Assembly (NCBI RefSeq): GCF_014287585.1
Contig: NZ_JACOOJ010000043.1
Span: forward strand, 1-39,427
Source of the DNA: Parabacteroides hominis
Lineage (GTDB): Bacteria > Bacteroidota > Bacteroidia > Bacteroidales > Tannerellaceae
DNA length: 39,427 nt
Direction of reading: 5' to 3'
The notes beneath the pieces are model-generated. The model was given only the letters and a program-made list of their open reading frames with translations, did no database searches and was not told the origin of the DNA. Position numbers and translations under genes: made by a program. Position 1 is the stretch's first letter; each line of letters opens with the position of its first letter. Shown here in pieces: positions 8,101-17,641 of the stretch.

Positions 8101-10716
8101 TTATTCCTCAGTTGTTTCTTTTGTATCGTCTGCATTTTCATTGCTTTCGACATCATCAGAGACATCTTCGAAATCGGTATTCTCTATTGGATGTTCATGA
8201 ACTGCTACATCTTCCAAAGCTTCATGCTCTGCCTTTTCTTCGGCGATCTCTTCTTCAGTTTGTGACAGCACTTTACATACAGAGGCGATTTCGTCATTAC
8301 GTTTCCCTAAATTAATCAGGCGTACCCCTTGCGTTGCACGTCCGATGACATTCAGATCAGATACCTTCATACGGATTGCGATACCGGATTTATTAATGAT
8401 CATTATATCGTTTTCCTCCGTAACATTCTTGATGGCAACCAGTTTACCGGTCTTTTCCGTAATGTTAAGGGTTTTGACGCCTTTACCTCCGCGGTTCGTG
8501 ATACGATAATCATCGATATCAGAGCGTTTTCCGTAACCTTGTTCGGACACAACCAGTACTGTTTCCTTTTCCTTTTCTTTGTCCTTAATGCAAACCATTC
8601 CTACAACTTCGTCGTTAGGATCGTCTTCAAGTGTCATACCTCTCACACCGGATGCTGTACGGCCCATAACACGTACTGCATTTTCATGGAAACGGATGGC
8701 ACGTCCGTTACGGTTTGCAATCAGAACCTCATTATTGCCATTTGTCATACAAACTTCGATCAGACCGTCGTCTTCACGTAATGTGATGGCATTTACACCA
8801 TTCTGACGAGGACGGGAATATGCTTCCAACAGGGTTTTCTTGATCACACCTTTCTTCGTACAGAACAACAGGTAATGAGAATTGATAAACTCTGTATCTG
8901 TCGTCAGTTTCTTTACGCGGATGAAAGCGTTGACCTTGTCATCCGGTTCGATGTTCAACAAGTTCTGGATCGCTCTACCCTTCGAGTTCTTCGCTCCTTC
9001 CGGAATTTCGAATACTTTCAGCCAATAACATTTTCCTTTTGCCGTAAAGATCAGCAAGGTGGCATGCATGGAAGCCGGATAGATATATTCCACAAAATCT
9101 TCATCACGCGTTTCAGAACCTCTGGCCCCTACTCCGCCACGTCCCTGGGCACGGAATTCACTGAGCGGCGTACGCTTGATGTATCCCATGTGGGAGATGG
9201 TAATGATCATCTCGTCATCCGCATAGAAGTCTTCAGGATTAAGCTCTTCGGAGGCATAAACAATATCTGTTTTACGTTCGTCTCCGTACTTGTCCTTGAT
9301 TTCCTGCAACTCGTCTTTGATGACTTTCATACAAAGATCGTCATTTTCCAGAATTTCCTTCAAATATGCGATTAATTTTTCGATTTCTTCATACTCTGCA
9401 CGAAGTTTATCTTGTTCCAGGCCTGTCAATTGGCGAAGTCTCATTTCTACGATGGCACGAGCCTGTATATCCGACAGGGAGAAACGTTCCATCAAGCGTT
9501 CGATGGCTTCAGCCGGGCTTTTAGACGACTTGATGATTGCAATAACTTCATCGATATTGTCGGAGGCGATAATCAGGCCTTCGAGGATATGGGCGCGTTC
9601 TTCCGCTTTGCGCAATTCGTATTTGGTACGACGGATCACGACTTCATGGCGGTGGTCGACGAATGCCTTGATCAGGTCTTTCAGGTTAAGCTGGCGCGGA
9701 CGTCCGTTCACCAATGCAATATTGTTGACACTGAAAGAAGACTGCAAAGCTGTCAACTTATACAATTTGTTCAGCACCACGCTCGAATTGGCATCTCTCT
9801 TGACATCAACAACGATACGCATACCGCTACGGTCCGACTCGTCGTTTACATTGGAAATACCTTCGATACGTTTTTCATTTACCAGATCAGCGATATATTT
9901 GATCAATTCCGCCTTATTAACAAGGTAGGGAATCTCGGTGATAATGATCTTCTCGTGATTGCCTTCCATTTCGATTTCGGCTTTACCGCGCAGGATGATA
10001 CGTCCCCTGCCTGTCTCGAAAGCGTCTTTTACACCGGCATATCCATAGATAGTCGCGCCAGTCGGGAAATCCGGAGCTTTGATATATTGCATCAGATCTG
10101 CCACTTCCATTTCTCCGCGGGCATCGATGAAGGCCATACAGCCATCCAGCACCTCGCTAAGGTTATGTGTCGGCATGTTTGTCGCCATACCGACGGCAAT
10201 ACCGGAACCGCCATTTACCAGCAAGTTCGGAATACGAGTCGGCAATACAGTCGGTTCTTTCAGCGTATCGTCAAAGTTCAGCTGGAAATCAACCGTATCT
10301 TTGTCAATATCGCGAAGCATTTCTTCGGCAAGCTTGCTTAATCTTGCTTCCGTATAACGCATGGCGGCAGGACTGTCACCGTCCACCGAACCGAAGTTTC
10401 CCTGTCCATCCACCAGCGTATAACGCATGGACCATACCTGCGCCATACGAACCATTGCGAAATAGACGGACGAGTCGCCGTGTGGATGATATTTACCTAA
10501 AACTTCACCAACAATTCTCGCAGATTTTTTATAAGGTTTGTCGGATGTGTTACCCAATTCATTCATTCCAAACAAAATACGACGATGAACAGGTTTAAAA
10601 CCATCCCTAACATCCGGGAGAGCACGTGAAACTATGACAGACATTGAATAGTCAATGTATGCCGATTTCATTTCCTCCTCGATGTTAATCTTAATAATTC
10701 TGTCTTGATCAACCAT
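8101..10716 (-). CDS. gyrA: DNA gyrase subunit A
   Basis: An 871-residue GyrA that cuts and rejoins DNA during ATP-driven negative supercoiling with GyrB. The N-terminal winged-helix/tower part has catalytic Tyr121 in [10 protein letters not shown]. The quinolone-resistance region reads [17 protein letters not shown]: Ser82 matches E. coli Ser83 (the sensitive form), but Phe86 stands where E. coli has Asp87. The C-terminal beta-pinwheel begins after about residue 500 and contains the GyrA-box-like NRGGKG. An acidic tail ends the chain ([20 protein letters not shown]). The N-terminus [20 protein letters not shown] is typical of gyrA, not parC. It is divergent from clpC. Confidence 0.97.
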   Translation of the reverse strand: MVDQDRIIKINIEEEMKSAYIDYSMSVIVSRALPDVRDGFKPVHRRILFGMNELGNTSDKPYKKSARIVGEVLGKYHPHGDSSVYFAMVRMAQVWSMRYTLVDGQGNFGSVDGDSPAAMRYTEARLSKLAEEMLRDIDKDTVDFQLNFDDTLKEPTVLPTRIPNLLVNGGSGIAVGMATNMPTHNLSEVLDGCMAFIDARGEMEVADLMQYIKAPDFPTGATIYGYAGVKDAFETGRGRIILRGKAEIEMEGNHEKIIITEIPYLVNKAELIKYIADLVNEKRIEGISNVNDESDRSGMRIVVDVKRDANSSVVLNKLYKLTALQSSFSVNNIALVNGRPRQLNLKDLIKAFVDHRHEVVIRRTKYELRKAEERAHILEGLIIASDNIDEVIAIIKSSKSPAEAIERLMERFSLSDIQARAIVEMRLRQLTGLEQDKLRAEYEEIEKLIAYLKEILENDDLCMKVIKDELQEIKDKYGDERKTDIVYASEELNPEDFYADDEMIITISHMGYIKRTPLSEFRAQGRGGVGARGSETRDEDFVEYIYPASMHATLLIFTAKGKCYWLKVFEIPEGAKNSKGRAIQNLLNIEPDDKVNAFIRVKKLTTDTEFINSHYLLFCTKKGVIKKTLLEAYSRPRQNGVNAITLREDDGLIEVCMTNGNNEVLIANRNGRAIRFHENAVRVMGRTASGVRGMTLEDDPNDEVVGMVCIKDKEKEKETVLVVSEQGYGKRSDIDDYRITNRGGKGVKTLNITEKTGKLVAIKNVTEENDIMIINKSGIAIRMKVSDLNVIGRATQGVRLINLGKRNDEIASVCKVLSQTEEEIAEEKAEHEALEDVAVHEHPIENTDFEDVSDDVESNENADDTKETTEE

Positions 10717-10764
10717 TTAGTTTTATATTAATTACACTCAATATCTCACCTTTCAAAAAGTGCA

Positions 10765-10795
10765 CTAAGGTAAGGCTTTTCCGTGTATCACGAAA
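10765..10795 (-). promoter_or_regulatory. Possible gyrA promoter
   Basis: On the minus strand this reads TTTC, 19 nt, TACCTTAG, each box one base off the Bacteroidetes TTTG/TAnnTTTG consensus. It lies about 48 nt before the gyrA start. Confidence 0.3.
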
Positions 10796-10861
10796 GTTTT
10801 TGGCTCGAAATTTTAGAATTTACTTGTCAGGGGGTATCCGGTTTCAAATTATCAAAATGAA

Positions 10862-10892
10862 ACTACCACCCCATGAAAATGGGATTAGTAGT
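10862..10892. other. Hairpin with GAAA tetraloop in the gyrA-clpC gap
   Basis: CCCAT-GAAA-ATGGG (10870-10883) is enclosed by a second helix, ACTAC (10862-10866) with GTAGT (10888-10892). It lies in the 371-bp divergent gap 10717-11087. Besides promoters the gap also holds a perfect -7 match, TATATTTG, at 10896-10903. No gene is seen in the gap. Confidence 0.4.
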
Positions 10893-11027
10893 GCATATAT
10901 TTGGAATCACACTCGCGGGTAATATTTTTTAACGTTTCTTTGTGACAGGACAACCCTGCTTTTTGTAATAATATGATAAATCCGCCTTCGCCTGCTTTAT
11001 TTTCTTTTAAGGAATAATGGCATGGAT

Positions 11028-11062
11028 TTTGTTAGATATATAACGAGAGTTTATTACATTTG
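11028..11062 (+). promoter_or_regulatory. Probable clpC promoter
   Basis: A perfect -7 box, TACATTTG (11055-11062), lies 25 nt before the start codon at 11088. TTTG at 11028-11031 could be the -33 box, but the gap is 23 nt rather than 19-21. The promoter overlaps an upstream in-frame extension of clpC, which argues against that extension being translated. Confidence 0.55.
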
Positions 11063-11087
11063 CATTATCATAGTACATTATTATAAT

Positions 11088-13673
11088 ATGAAAAATAATT
11101 ATTCAAAGAGATTAATGGACATTATTGAATATAGCCGTGAAGAAGCTGCAAGGCTTCAGAACAGTTATATCGGACCGGAACACTTAATGCTTGGAATTAT
11201 CCGCGACGGCGAAGGGAAGGCCGTGCAGGCTCTGCGCGAACTGAATGTCGACGAATGGGATATAAAAAGAAAGATCGAACAAGAAATTAAGAATACAATC
11301 GATGCCGAAGATGCTGTCCAGCATGATATCGCTATCAGTAAAACAACCGAGCGCGTACTGCGTATGAGTATGCTTGAATCGCGTTTGTTCAAGAAAGAAG
11401 AAACCGGAACGGAACATCTGCTTTTGGCTATCCTGAAAGAAGAGTTTAATGTTGCGGCAAAAGTGCTGAACGAGGCGGGCATAACGTATCGCAGTATATA
11501 TAATTACCTGGTGAGCGGCACAGGCTTGAAGCGCATGGATGATTTTGCCGGAGAAGAAGATATCGAACATTTTGAAGGGATCAGCGATGGTTATACCGAC
11601 GATGATGAAGACGATGAAGATGATTTCTCTTCCCGCCGGGAGTCTCCCCGCTCCTCTTCCGGAACCGGCTCTGCACAACCCAAATCACCGAACGACACGC
11701 CTGTACTGGATAACTTCGGTACGGATATGACGCGTGCTGCAGCGGAAAACCGTCTCGATCCGATCGTCGGACGAGAGAAGGAGATCGAACGCCTGGCGCA
11801 GATACTGAGTCGCCGCAAGAAAAACAATCCTGTCCTGATCGGTGAACCGGGTGTCGGCAAATCGGCGATCGTGGAAGGCTTGGCCCTGCGTATCATCCAG
11901 CGCAAAGTCTCCCGTGTTTTGTTCGACAAACGTGTGATCAGCCTGGATATGGCATCTATCGTGGCAGGGACCAAATATCGCGGCCAGTTTGAAGAACGTA
12001 TCAAGGCGATTTTGAACGAGCTGTCTAAGAACCCGAATATCATCCTGTTCATCGATGAAATCCATACGATCGTCGGAGCAGGTTCAGCTTCCGGTTCAAT
12101 GGATGCCGCCAATATGCTGAAGCCGGCCCTGGCCCGTGGCGAAATACAATGTATCGGTGCAACGACACTCGATGAATATCGTAAGAATATCGAGAAAGAC
12201 GGGGCTTTGGAACGCCGTTTCCAGAAAGTGATCGTCGATCCGACAACAGCGGAAGAAACTTTGCAGATCCTGCAAAATATCAAAGCCCGCTACGAAGAAC
12301 ATCATAATGTGGTCTATACGCCCGAAGCCTTGCAGGCTTGTGTAAAACTGACAGAACGTTATATCAGCGACCGCAACTTCCCGGATAAAGCAATCGATGC
12401 GTTGGACGAAGCCGGTTCTCGCGTACATATATCTAATATTACGGTTCCGAAGAGCATCGAAGAACTGGAGGCCAAGATCGAGGCGACCAAAACAGAGAAG
12501 CTCGCTGCCGTTAAGTCACAAAATTTCGAACTGGCTGCCAGCTTCCGCGACAAGGAACGCCAGTACCTCTTGCAGTTGGAAGCGGCTAAAGCCAAATGGG
12601 AACAGGAATTGCAGGAACATCGCGAAACGGTGGATGAAGATAAGGTGGCAGAAGTTGTTGCCATGATGTCCGGTGTACCCGTTCAGCGTATTGCAAAAGC
12701 AGAAAACCTGAAACTGCTCGAAATGGCCGAGAACCTGAAGAAGAAAGTAGTCGGCCAGGATGATGCCGTTCAGAAGATTGTAAAAGCAATCCAGCGTAAC
12801 CGCGTCGGCCTGAAGGACCCGAACAAACCGATCGGGACATTCATGTTCTTAGGACCGACAGGTGTCGGTAAGACTCACTTGGCCAAGAAGTTGGCAGAAT
12901 ACCTGTTTGATTCGGCCGACTCTCTGGTCCGTATCGATATGAGCGAGTACCTCGAAAAGTTTGCGGTGTCCCGCCTGATCGGTGCGCCTCCGGGATATGT
13001 AGGTTATGAAGAAGGTGGCCAGTTGACCGAGAAGGTTCGTCGCAAACCCTACTCTGTCGTCCTGCTGGATGAAATCGAGAAAGCCCACCCGGACGTGTTC
13101 AACCTGCTGCTGCAAGTCTTGGACGAAGGCCGTCTGACTGACAGTCTTGGCAGACGGATCGACTTTAAGAACACGATTCTGATCATGACGTCCAATATCG
13201 GTACGCGCCAGTTGAAAGACTTCGGCCGTGGTGTCGGTTTCAGTTCACAGGCAGCAGGCGAACCGGATAAGGACTTCTCCCGCAGTGTTATCCAGAAAGC
13301 GCTGAACAAGGCGTTTGCTCCGGAGTTCCTGAACCGTGTGGACGACATCATCATGTTCGACCAATTGGATAAGGAAGCGATCCATAAGATCATCGATATC
13401 GAGTTGCAAGGTCTTTACAAACGTGTGGCAAGCCTGGGTTATTCCCTGGAACTGACAGATGCCGCCAAAGACTTTGTCGCAACCAAAGGCTACGACGTCC
13501 AGTTCGGGGCACGTCCGCTGAAACGCGCCATCCAGAAATATCTGGAAGACGAAATGGCAGAAATGATTACCCGTGCGTCTGTCGGAGAAGGAGATACGAT
13601 TGTTGTCGACTTCGATAAGGACAAACAGGAGATTGTTACGAACGTAAAGAAAAGCGAGCCGGCTACCGAATGA
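11088..13673 (+). CDS. clpC: ATP-dependent Clp protease ATPase subunit ClpC
   Basis: An 861-residue AAA+ unfoldase that feeds substrates to ClpP. The N-terminal double Clp-N repeat (residues about 1-145) is followed by an acidic, Ser/Pro-rich linker. AAA-1 has Walker A GEPGVGKS (K258) and Walker B ILFIDEIH. The central UVR-like coiled segment ([20 protein letters not shown]) marks ClpC rather than ClpA or ClpB. AAA-2 has Walker A GPTGVGKT (K595) and Walker [12 protein letters not shown]-terminal D2-small domain ends the chain. I chose the ATG at 11088 ([16 protein letters not shown]) over 11022 because the family begins there and the promoter lies in between. The 4-nt overlap (ATGA) with the next gene implies translational coupling. 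Confidence 0.95.
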   Translation: MKNNYSKRLMDIIEYSREEAARLQNSYIGPEHLMLGIIRDGEGKAVQALRELNVDEWDIKRKIEQEIKNTIDAEDAVQHDIAISKTTERVLRMSMLESRLFKKEETGTEHLLLAILKEEFNVAAKVLNEAGITYRSIYNYLVSGTGLKRMDDFAGEEDIEHFEGISDGYTDDDEDDEDDFSSRRESPRSSSGTGSAQPKSPNDTPVLDNFGTDMTRAAAENRLDPIVGREKEIERLAQILSRRKKNNPVLIGEPGVGKSAIVEGLALRIIQRKVSRVLFDKRVISLDMASIVAGTKYRGQFEERIKAILNELSKNPNIILFIDEIHTIVGAGSASGSMDAANMLKPALARGEIQCIGATTLDEYRKNIEKDGALERRFQKVIVDPTTAEETLQILQNIKARYEEHHNVVYTPEALQACVKLTERYISDRNFPDKAIDALDEAGSRVHISNITVPKSIEELEAKIEATKTEKLAAVKSQNFELAASFRDKERQYLLQLEAAKAKWEQELQEHRETVDEDKVAEVVAMMSGVPVQRIAKAENLKLLEMAENLKKKVVGQDDAVQKIVKAIQRNRVGLKDPNKPIGTFMFLGPTGVGKTHLAKKLAEYLFDSADSLVRIDMSEYLEKFAVSRLIGAPPGYVGYEEGGQLTEKVRRKPYSVVLLDEIEKAHPDVFNLLLQVLDEGRLTDSLGRRIDFKNTILIMTSNIGTRQLKDFGRGVGFSSQAAGEPDKDFSRSVIQKALNKAFAPEFLNRVDDIIMFDQLDKEAIHKIIDIELQGLYKRVASLGYSLELTDAAKDFVATKGYDVQFGARPLKRAIQKYLEDEMAEMITRASVGEGDTIVVDFDKDKQEIVTNVKKSEPATE

Positions 13674-14584
13674 CATTCTTCAGATGCTTTTGCGTGCTAC
13701 TTATTTTATGCTGCTGCAATAGTAAACCGAATACAGAAGCGGAAGCGATACACGTATCTGTTTTACGTGGTCCTTCCGCTATTGCTTTTGCACACTGGAT
13801 GAAAGAAGCGCCCGTTATCGATGGCAAACCGGTTTCCGTTCGGATAATCGATTCTCCTGGCTTGATGCAGGCGGCCTTGATAAAAGGAGAAGCAGATATA
13901 GCGGTTTTACCTATGATCAGTGCGGCCAATCTGTATAATAAAGGCATTCGATACCATCTGGCCGGTTGTCCGATATGGGGAACCCTCTATTTGGCCGGTA
14001 GAAGCGGTAAAGAAATATCCGGTGGAAATAAACCTGTCTTACATATTTTCGGAGCCGGAACGACACCAGACATTCTTACCCGCCATTATCTCAGGCAACA
14101 TAAACTCGATTACACGCTGAATTATTCATTTACTACCGCACGGGAGATCATGCAGGGATTGTTGGCCGGGAAAGTCGATCATGCCGTTTTAGGAGAGCCG
14201 TTCCTGAGTATCGCGTTGCAGAATGACAGCACATTACAAATATTGGCAGACCTGAACAGGCCCGATTCTGCCTCTTTAGGATTTGCCCAGACAGCCATAC
14301 TCTATGCCCCCGCCTTGAAAAAGAATCAAAAAACGATAGACAGCCTTTTGAATCTTTCCTGCCGCTTCGCCGTGGAACAACCGGAACAGGCGATTCGTAT
14401 ATTGGAAAAAGAAAACATTTTTGCATCCGGCATGTTGACTCCCGAAAGCATCGAACGCTGCAAGATCGATTACAAAACGGCATCTGAAGCCCAGGAGAAT
14501 ATACTCCGCTTCCTGCAACTGATCGGGCAGTATGAACCTAAAGCACTGGGAGGAAAGATGCCCGACGAGAAATTCTATAAATGA
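13670..14584 (+). CDS. ABC transporter substrate-binding lipoprotein, SsuA/ThiY/NMT1-like
   Basis: A 304-residue periplasmic binding protein. A short hydrophobic leader ends in three cysteines (LLILCCCN, C14-C16), so it is probably a lipoprotein, though the modified Cys is unclear. The body has the type-2 periplasmic binding fold of the SsuA/TauA/ThiY group: an early ligand loop (RGPSAIAFAHW), GEADIAVLPMISAANLY, and LLAGKVDHAVLGEPFLS. The ligand is unknown. Sulfonates, a thiamine precursor or another small anion are possible. It overlaps clpC by 4 nt and the permease-ATPase gene by 4 nt, so the transporter appears to be co-translated with ClpC. Confidence 0.85.
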   Translation: MTFFRCFCVLLILCCCNSKPNTEAEAIHVSVLRGPSAIAFAHWMKEAPVIDGKPVSVRIIDSPGLMQAALIKGEADIAVLPMISAANLYNKGIRYHLAGCPIWGTLYLAGRSGKEISGGNKPVLHIFGAGTTPDILTRHYLRQHKLDYTLNYSFTTAREIMQGLLAGKVDHAVLGEPFLSIALQNDSTLQILADLNRPDSASLGFAQTAILYAPALKKNQKTIDSLLNLSCRFAVEQPEQAIRILEKENIFASGMLTPESIERCKIDYKTASEAQENILRFLQLIGQYEPKALGGKMPDEKFYK

Positions 14585-15975
14585 TCCGGAAAATGAAGAA
14601 AAGCGTCCTTACGATCCTGTCGATAACAATCCTCTTACTGGCCTGGCAGCTATTGGCTATGCTGGTCCGTTTGCCGGATCTGGTTCCGTCGGTTCCTCGC
14701 CTGCTAAGCACGCTCGCTGCACTTTTTGCATCCGGTTCATTCTATCAATCAGTCATGGCGACAGTGTTGCGCGGAGTAACCGGGATGTCGATCTCATTAT
14801 TGGCGGCCGTGGGAGCCGCTTTCCTGTTCAACAAAAGCGAGTGGATACACGAACTGTTCCGTCCGTTACTGGCAATCATGCGTTCCGTTCCGGTCATTTC
14901 ATTTATACTCCTGGCTTTGATCTTTCTGAATGCAGAAAGTATCCCTTTGATAATAGCATTCCTGACCATGTTCCCTCTCCTTACGGAAAATTTGACGAAA
15001 GGAATGCGAAGCCGGCGGAAAGAGCTTTCGATAATGGCCCACCAATTCAGGATCGGACGTTGGAACAGACTGGCACAAGTGACCTACCCGCAGCTGAATC
15101 CATTCCTATACAGCGGCCTTGCATCCGCTTTGGGCTTTGGTTGGCGTGCTATCATTATGGGAGAGGTTCTGGCGCAATGTTCGCCCGGCATCGGCGGGGA
15201 GATGAAACAGGCACAAGTTTTTATAGCCGTTCCCGAATTGATCGCATGGACAGTTATCGCGATCCTGATCAGCTATCTTTCCGATAGAGGGATCAGTTGG
15301 CTGGCGAAGCAACAATTCCCTATACATTATAATAAGCATTACAGCAAACTACCTGTGCCGAAAGGAAACTGCGATATCCGGATTCATGATATTTCATACC
15401 GGTATGGTTCGGACACGGTCCTATCCCATTTCAGCTATACTTTCGGAAAAGGATTCATATATGGCATAACAGCCCCGTCGGGAACCGGCAAAACGACATT
15501 ATTGAACCTGGTCGGAAACATTTTAAAACCCGCACAAGGAGAAATAGAAACAGACTGTAAAACCGGAATAGCTTATGTATTCCAGGAACCCGAATTACTT
15601 AGCCAGCTGACGATTGCCGAAAATATCGCCTTACCCCTGGCTGCCTATCTTAAAAAAGAGATTGCTTTCGAACAGGCGGCTTTAGCATTGCAAAAGATGG
15701 AATTGGAAGACTTTGCGAACCGTTTCCCGAATGAACTGAGTTTCGGGCAGCAACAACGGGCCGCGATTGCGCGTGCCCTGGCCTACCCTTCCCCACTCCT
15801 GTTGATGGACGAACCTTTTAAAGGTTTGGACGAAGCGTTAAGCCACCGTATTATCGAGCGTATCCGTGAGCGGCAAGCAGAAAGCGGACAGACGATTCTC
15901 TTCACCTCCCATAATCCCGAAGAACTGCGGCTATTTGCAGATAAGACAATTCGTTTGGATCAAACCTGCCGTTAA
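14581..15975 (+). CDS. ABC transporter permease fused to its ATPase (SsuC-SsuB-like)
   Basis: A 464-residue single-chain importer. Residues about 10-245 form a BPD-type permease with five or six membrane segments. The expected EAA-type cytoplasmic loop is near 150-170 and GWRAIIMGEVLA follows. Residues about 260-464 are a full ABC ATPase: Walker A APSGTGKTT (K304), a Q-loop in FQEPELL, the signature LSFGQQQR (386-393, F for the usual second G), Walker B LLLMDEP and the switch His in FTSHNPEE. SsuC and SsuB are normally separate proteins. Here the reading frame is continuous, with no sign of a frameshift joint. Its partner is the lipoprotein just upstream. It overlaps the convergent sensor kinase by 4 nt. 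Confidence 0.87.
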   Translation: MIRKMKKSVLTILSITILLLAWQLLAMLVRLPDLVPSVPRLLSTLAALFASGSFYQSVMATVLRGVTGMSISLLAAVGAAFLFNKSEWIHELFRPLLAIMRSVPVISFILLALIFLNAESIPLIIAFLTMFPLLTENLTKGMRSRRKELSIMAHQFRIGRWNRLAQVTYPQLNPFLYSGLASALGFGWRAIIMGEVLAQCSPGIGGEMKQAQVFIAVPELIAWTVIAILISYLSDRGISWLAKQQFPIHYNKHYSKLPVPKGNCDIRIHDISYRYGSDTVLSHFSYTFGKGFIYGITAPSGTGKTTLLNLVGNILKPAQGEIETDCKTGIAYVFQEPELLSQLTIAENIALPLAAYLKKEIAFEQAALALQKMELEDFANRFPNELSFGQQQRAAIARALAYPSPLLLMDEPFKGLDEALSHRIIERIRERQAESGQTILFTSHNPEELRLFADKTIRLDQTCR

Positions 15976-17480
15976 GAGACCTTTACCGGTGAGCAAGGAA
16001 TGGTAAACCAGAAAGTAGAACCCTTGCCTTCCTCCGACTCTACTCCTATATCTCCTTTCAGGATAGAAATAATCGTCTTACAGATGGAAAGTCCGAGACC
16101 TGTCCCCTGCTTGAACATATCCAGCTTGACAAAGCGGTCGAAGACAGTCGATAGGTGCTCCTTTGTGATACCGGTTCCCGTATCAGTCACATAAGCATAA
16201 ATCCCCGTATCCGTGAGCTTATACCCGAAACGGATAGAACCTGAAGTCGTGAACTTAACAGCATTGGACAGGAAATTGGTCAGAACCTGCGTCAACCGCG
16301 TCTTTTCCGATACGATATAATAATCATCGCCGTCGCTCTCAAAAACAACCTCGACACCCGGTTCGGCCCGAAGAGAGAAAGCCCGTTCCTGCGGCGCGAA
16401 AATTTCATTCAGGCGGAAAGTCGTATGTATGAATTCCAGCTTGCCCGATTCGATTTTGGATATATCCAGAATATCCCCGATCAGTTGCAACAGAAATTCA
16501 TTGCTCGACTGGATGATCTGCAAATACTCCTGCTTCTCTTCCTCCGTCTCGGCCTGGGCCAAAAGTGTGGAAAAGCCGACGATGGCATTCAAGGGCGTAC
16601 GGATTTCATGGCTCATATTAGCGATGAAAGCCGACTTCATCCTGTCGCTTTCTTCTGCCAATCGCTTTGCCCTGACATCTTCTTCATGCTGTTTATCTGC
16701 GGTAATGTCGCGCAAGATGCCAATCGCTTTGGAAGGTTTGCCTTCTTTATCATATTCATAAACTTCGCCGATCTTTTCCAGCCATACATATTGGTCTGAA
16801 AAGTAACGGCAGCGAAAGCTCAGGCGAAGCGAATCGGTCTCCCCTCTTGCAAAAGCATTCACCACATCCCGGTACATCTGCTGTTCGTCAGGATGTATCT
16901 TCTCTGTAAAACTCTCATGCTCGATGAAAGTATGGATAATCTCTCCGTTTTGGACCAAAGAAAGTTCAGCAGTCTCGTTGATCACATCCCATATCCAGGG
17001 GTAAATCTTTCCAGCCTGGCAGGAAAGGGCCAGACGCTTGTTGTTTTCCTGTTGTTCTTCTTCAATCTGCTGCTGGTGGGTGATATCCCAGGACATTCCC
17101 AAAAGATAAGGCGCTTTTCCTTCACGCGGGACCAGCATCTTCATGGTGTCGATGAAACGCAAAACGCCTTCCCGGTCTATCATTTGTTCGGTGAAGCGTT
17201 GCATTTTCGCCGTCTTCACGACTTCCAGGTCCTTATCCCGGAAAGCCTGTGCAACAACAGGATCGGGAAACAGTTCGAAATCAGTTTTCCCCACCACATC
17301 TCCCAGGAATTGTCCATATAGCTGGTTCATCATCGGACTGGAATAGACGTAACGAAATCCATCGCCGGTATCTTTAACAAAGAGGTACATAGGAACGGAG
17401 TCTACTATGTTTGAAAGCAAACCGGATAAATCTTTATATTCTTGTTCAAGAACTTTCTTGTTAGGAAAGGCTAATGTCAT
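15972..17480 (-). CDS. PAS-domain hybrid-free sensor histidine kinase
   Basis: A 502-residue kinase with no membrane segment, so it probably senses inside the cell. Two PAS/PAC units lie at about residues 15-140 (LFVKDTGDGFRYVYSSPMMN, then LGMSWDITHQQQ) and 145-270 (ending GILRDITADKQ). HisKA has the H-box SHEIRTPLNAIVGF with phospho-acceptor His291. HATPase_c shows N-box NFLSNAVKFT, G1 DTGTGI and G2 GTGLGL. No receiver domain is attached and no response regulator is adjacent, so the partner is unknown. It is tail-to-tail with the ABC fusion gene. The N-terminus follows from the only upstream ATG that keeps the first PAS domain intact. Confidence 0.9.
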   Translation of the reverse strand: MTLAFPNKKVLEQEYKDLSGLLSNIVDSVPMYLFVKDTGDGFRYVYSSPMMNQLYGQFLGDVVGKTDFELFPDPVVAQAFRDKDLEVVKTAKMQRFTEQMIDREGVLRFIDTMKMLVPREGKAPYLLGMSWDITHQQQIEEEQQENNKRLALSCQAGKIYPWIWDVINETAELSLVQNGEIIHTFIEHESFTEKIHPDEQQMYRDVVNAFARGETDSLRLSFRCRYFSDQYVWLEKIGEVYEYDKEGKPSKAIGILRDITADKQHEEDVRAKRLAEESDRMKSAFIANMSHEIRTPLNAIVGFSTLLAQAETEEEKQEYLQIIQSSNEFLLQLIGDILDISKIESGKLEFIHTTFRLNEIFAPQERAFSLRAEPGVEVVFESDGDDYYIVSEKTRLTQVLTNFLSNAVKFTTSGSIRFGYKLTDTGIYAYVTDTGTGITKEHLSTVFDRFVKLDMFKQGTGLGLSICKTIISILKGDIGVESEEGKGSTFWFTIPCSPVKVS

Positions 17481-17604
17481 ACTTGAAGTAGTTTTATGAA
17501 AAACAACAAAAACTTTTGGCTGGCAAAAGTCCTGAAATTAAACGTGAATTGCAAATATTTGGATAAAGAAGTCGTTGGCTGGGGCAAAATAAATGCCAAA
17601 CCAT

Positions 17605-17612
17605 TATCTTTG
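17605..17612 (+). promoter_or_regulatory. Probable tex promoter -7 box
   Basis: TATCTTTG is a perfect TAnnTTTG match 29 nt before the tex start codon. No TTTG is seen 19-21 nt upstream. Confidence 0.5.
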
Positions 17613-17641
17613 TGTCTTAAAAATAAAAGAAGCAACCCATT

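Noticed and set aside
11022..11087. N-terminal extension of ClpC
   Set aside because: The extra 22 residues are hydrophobic and atypical for ClpC, and they are encoded by the promoter region (TACATTTG at 11055-11062).
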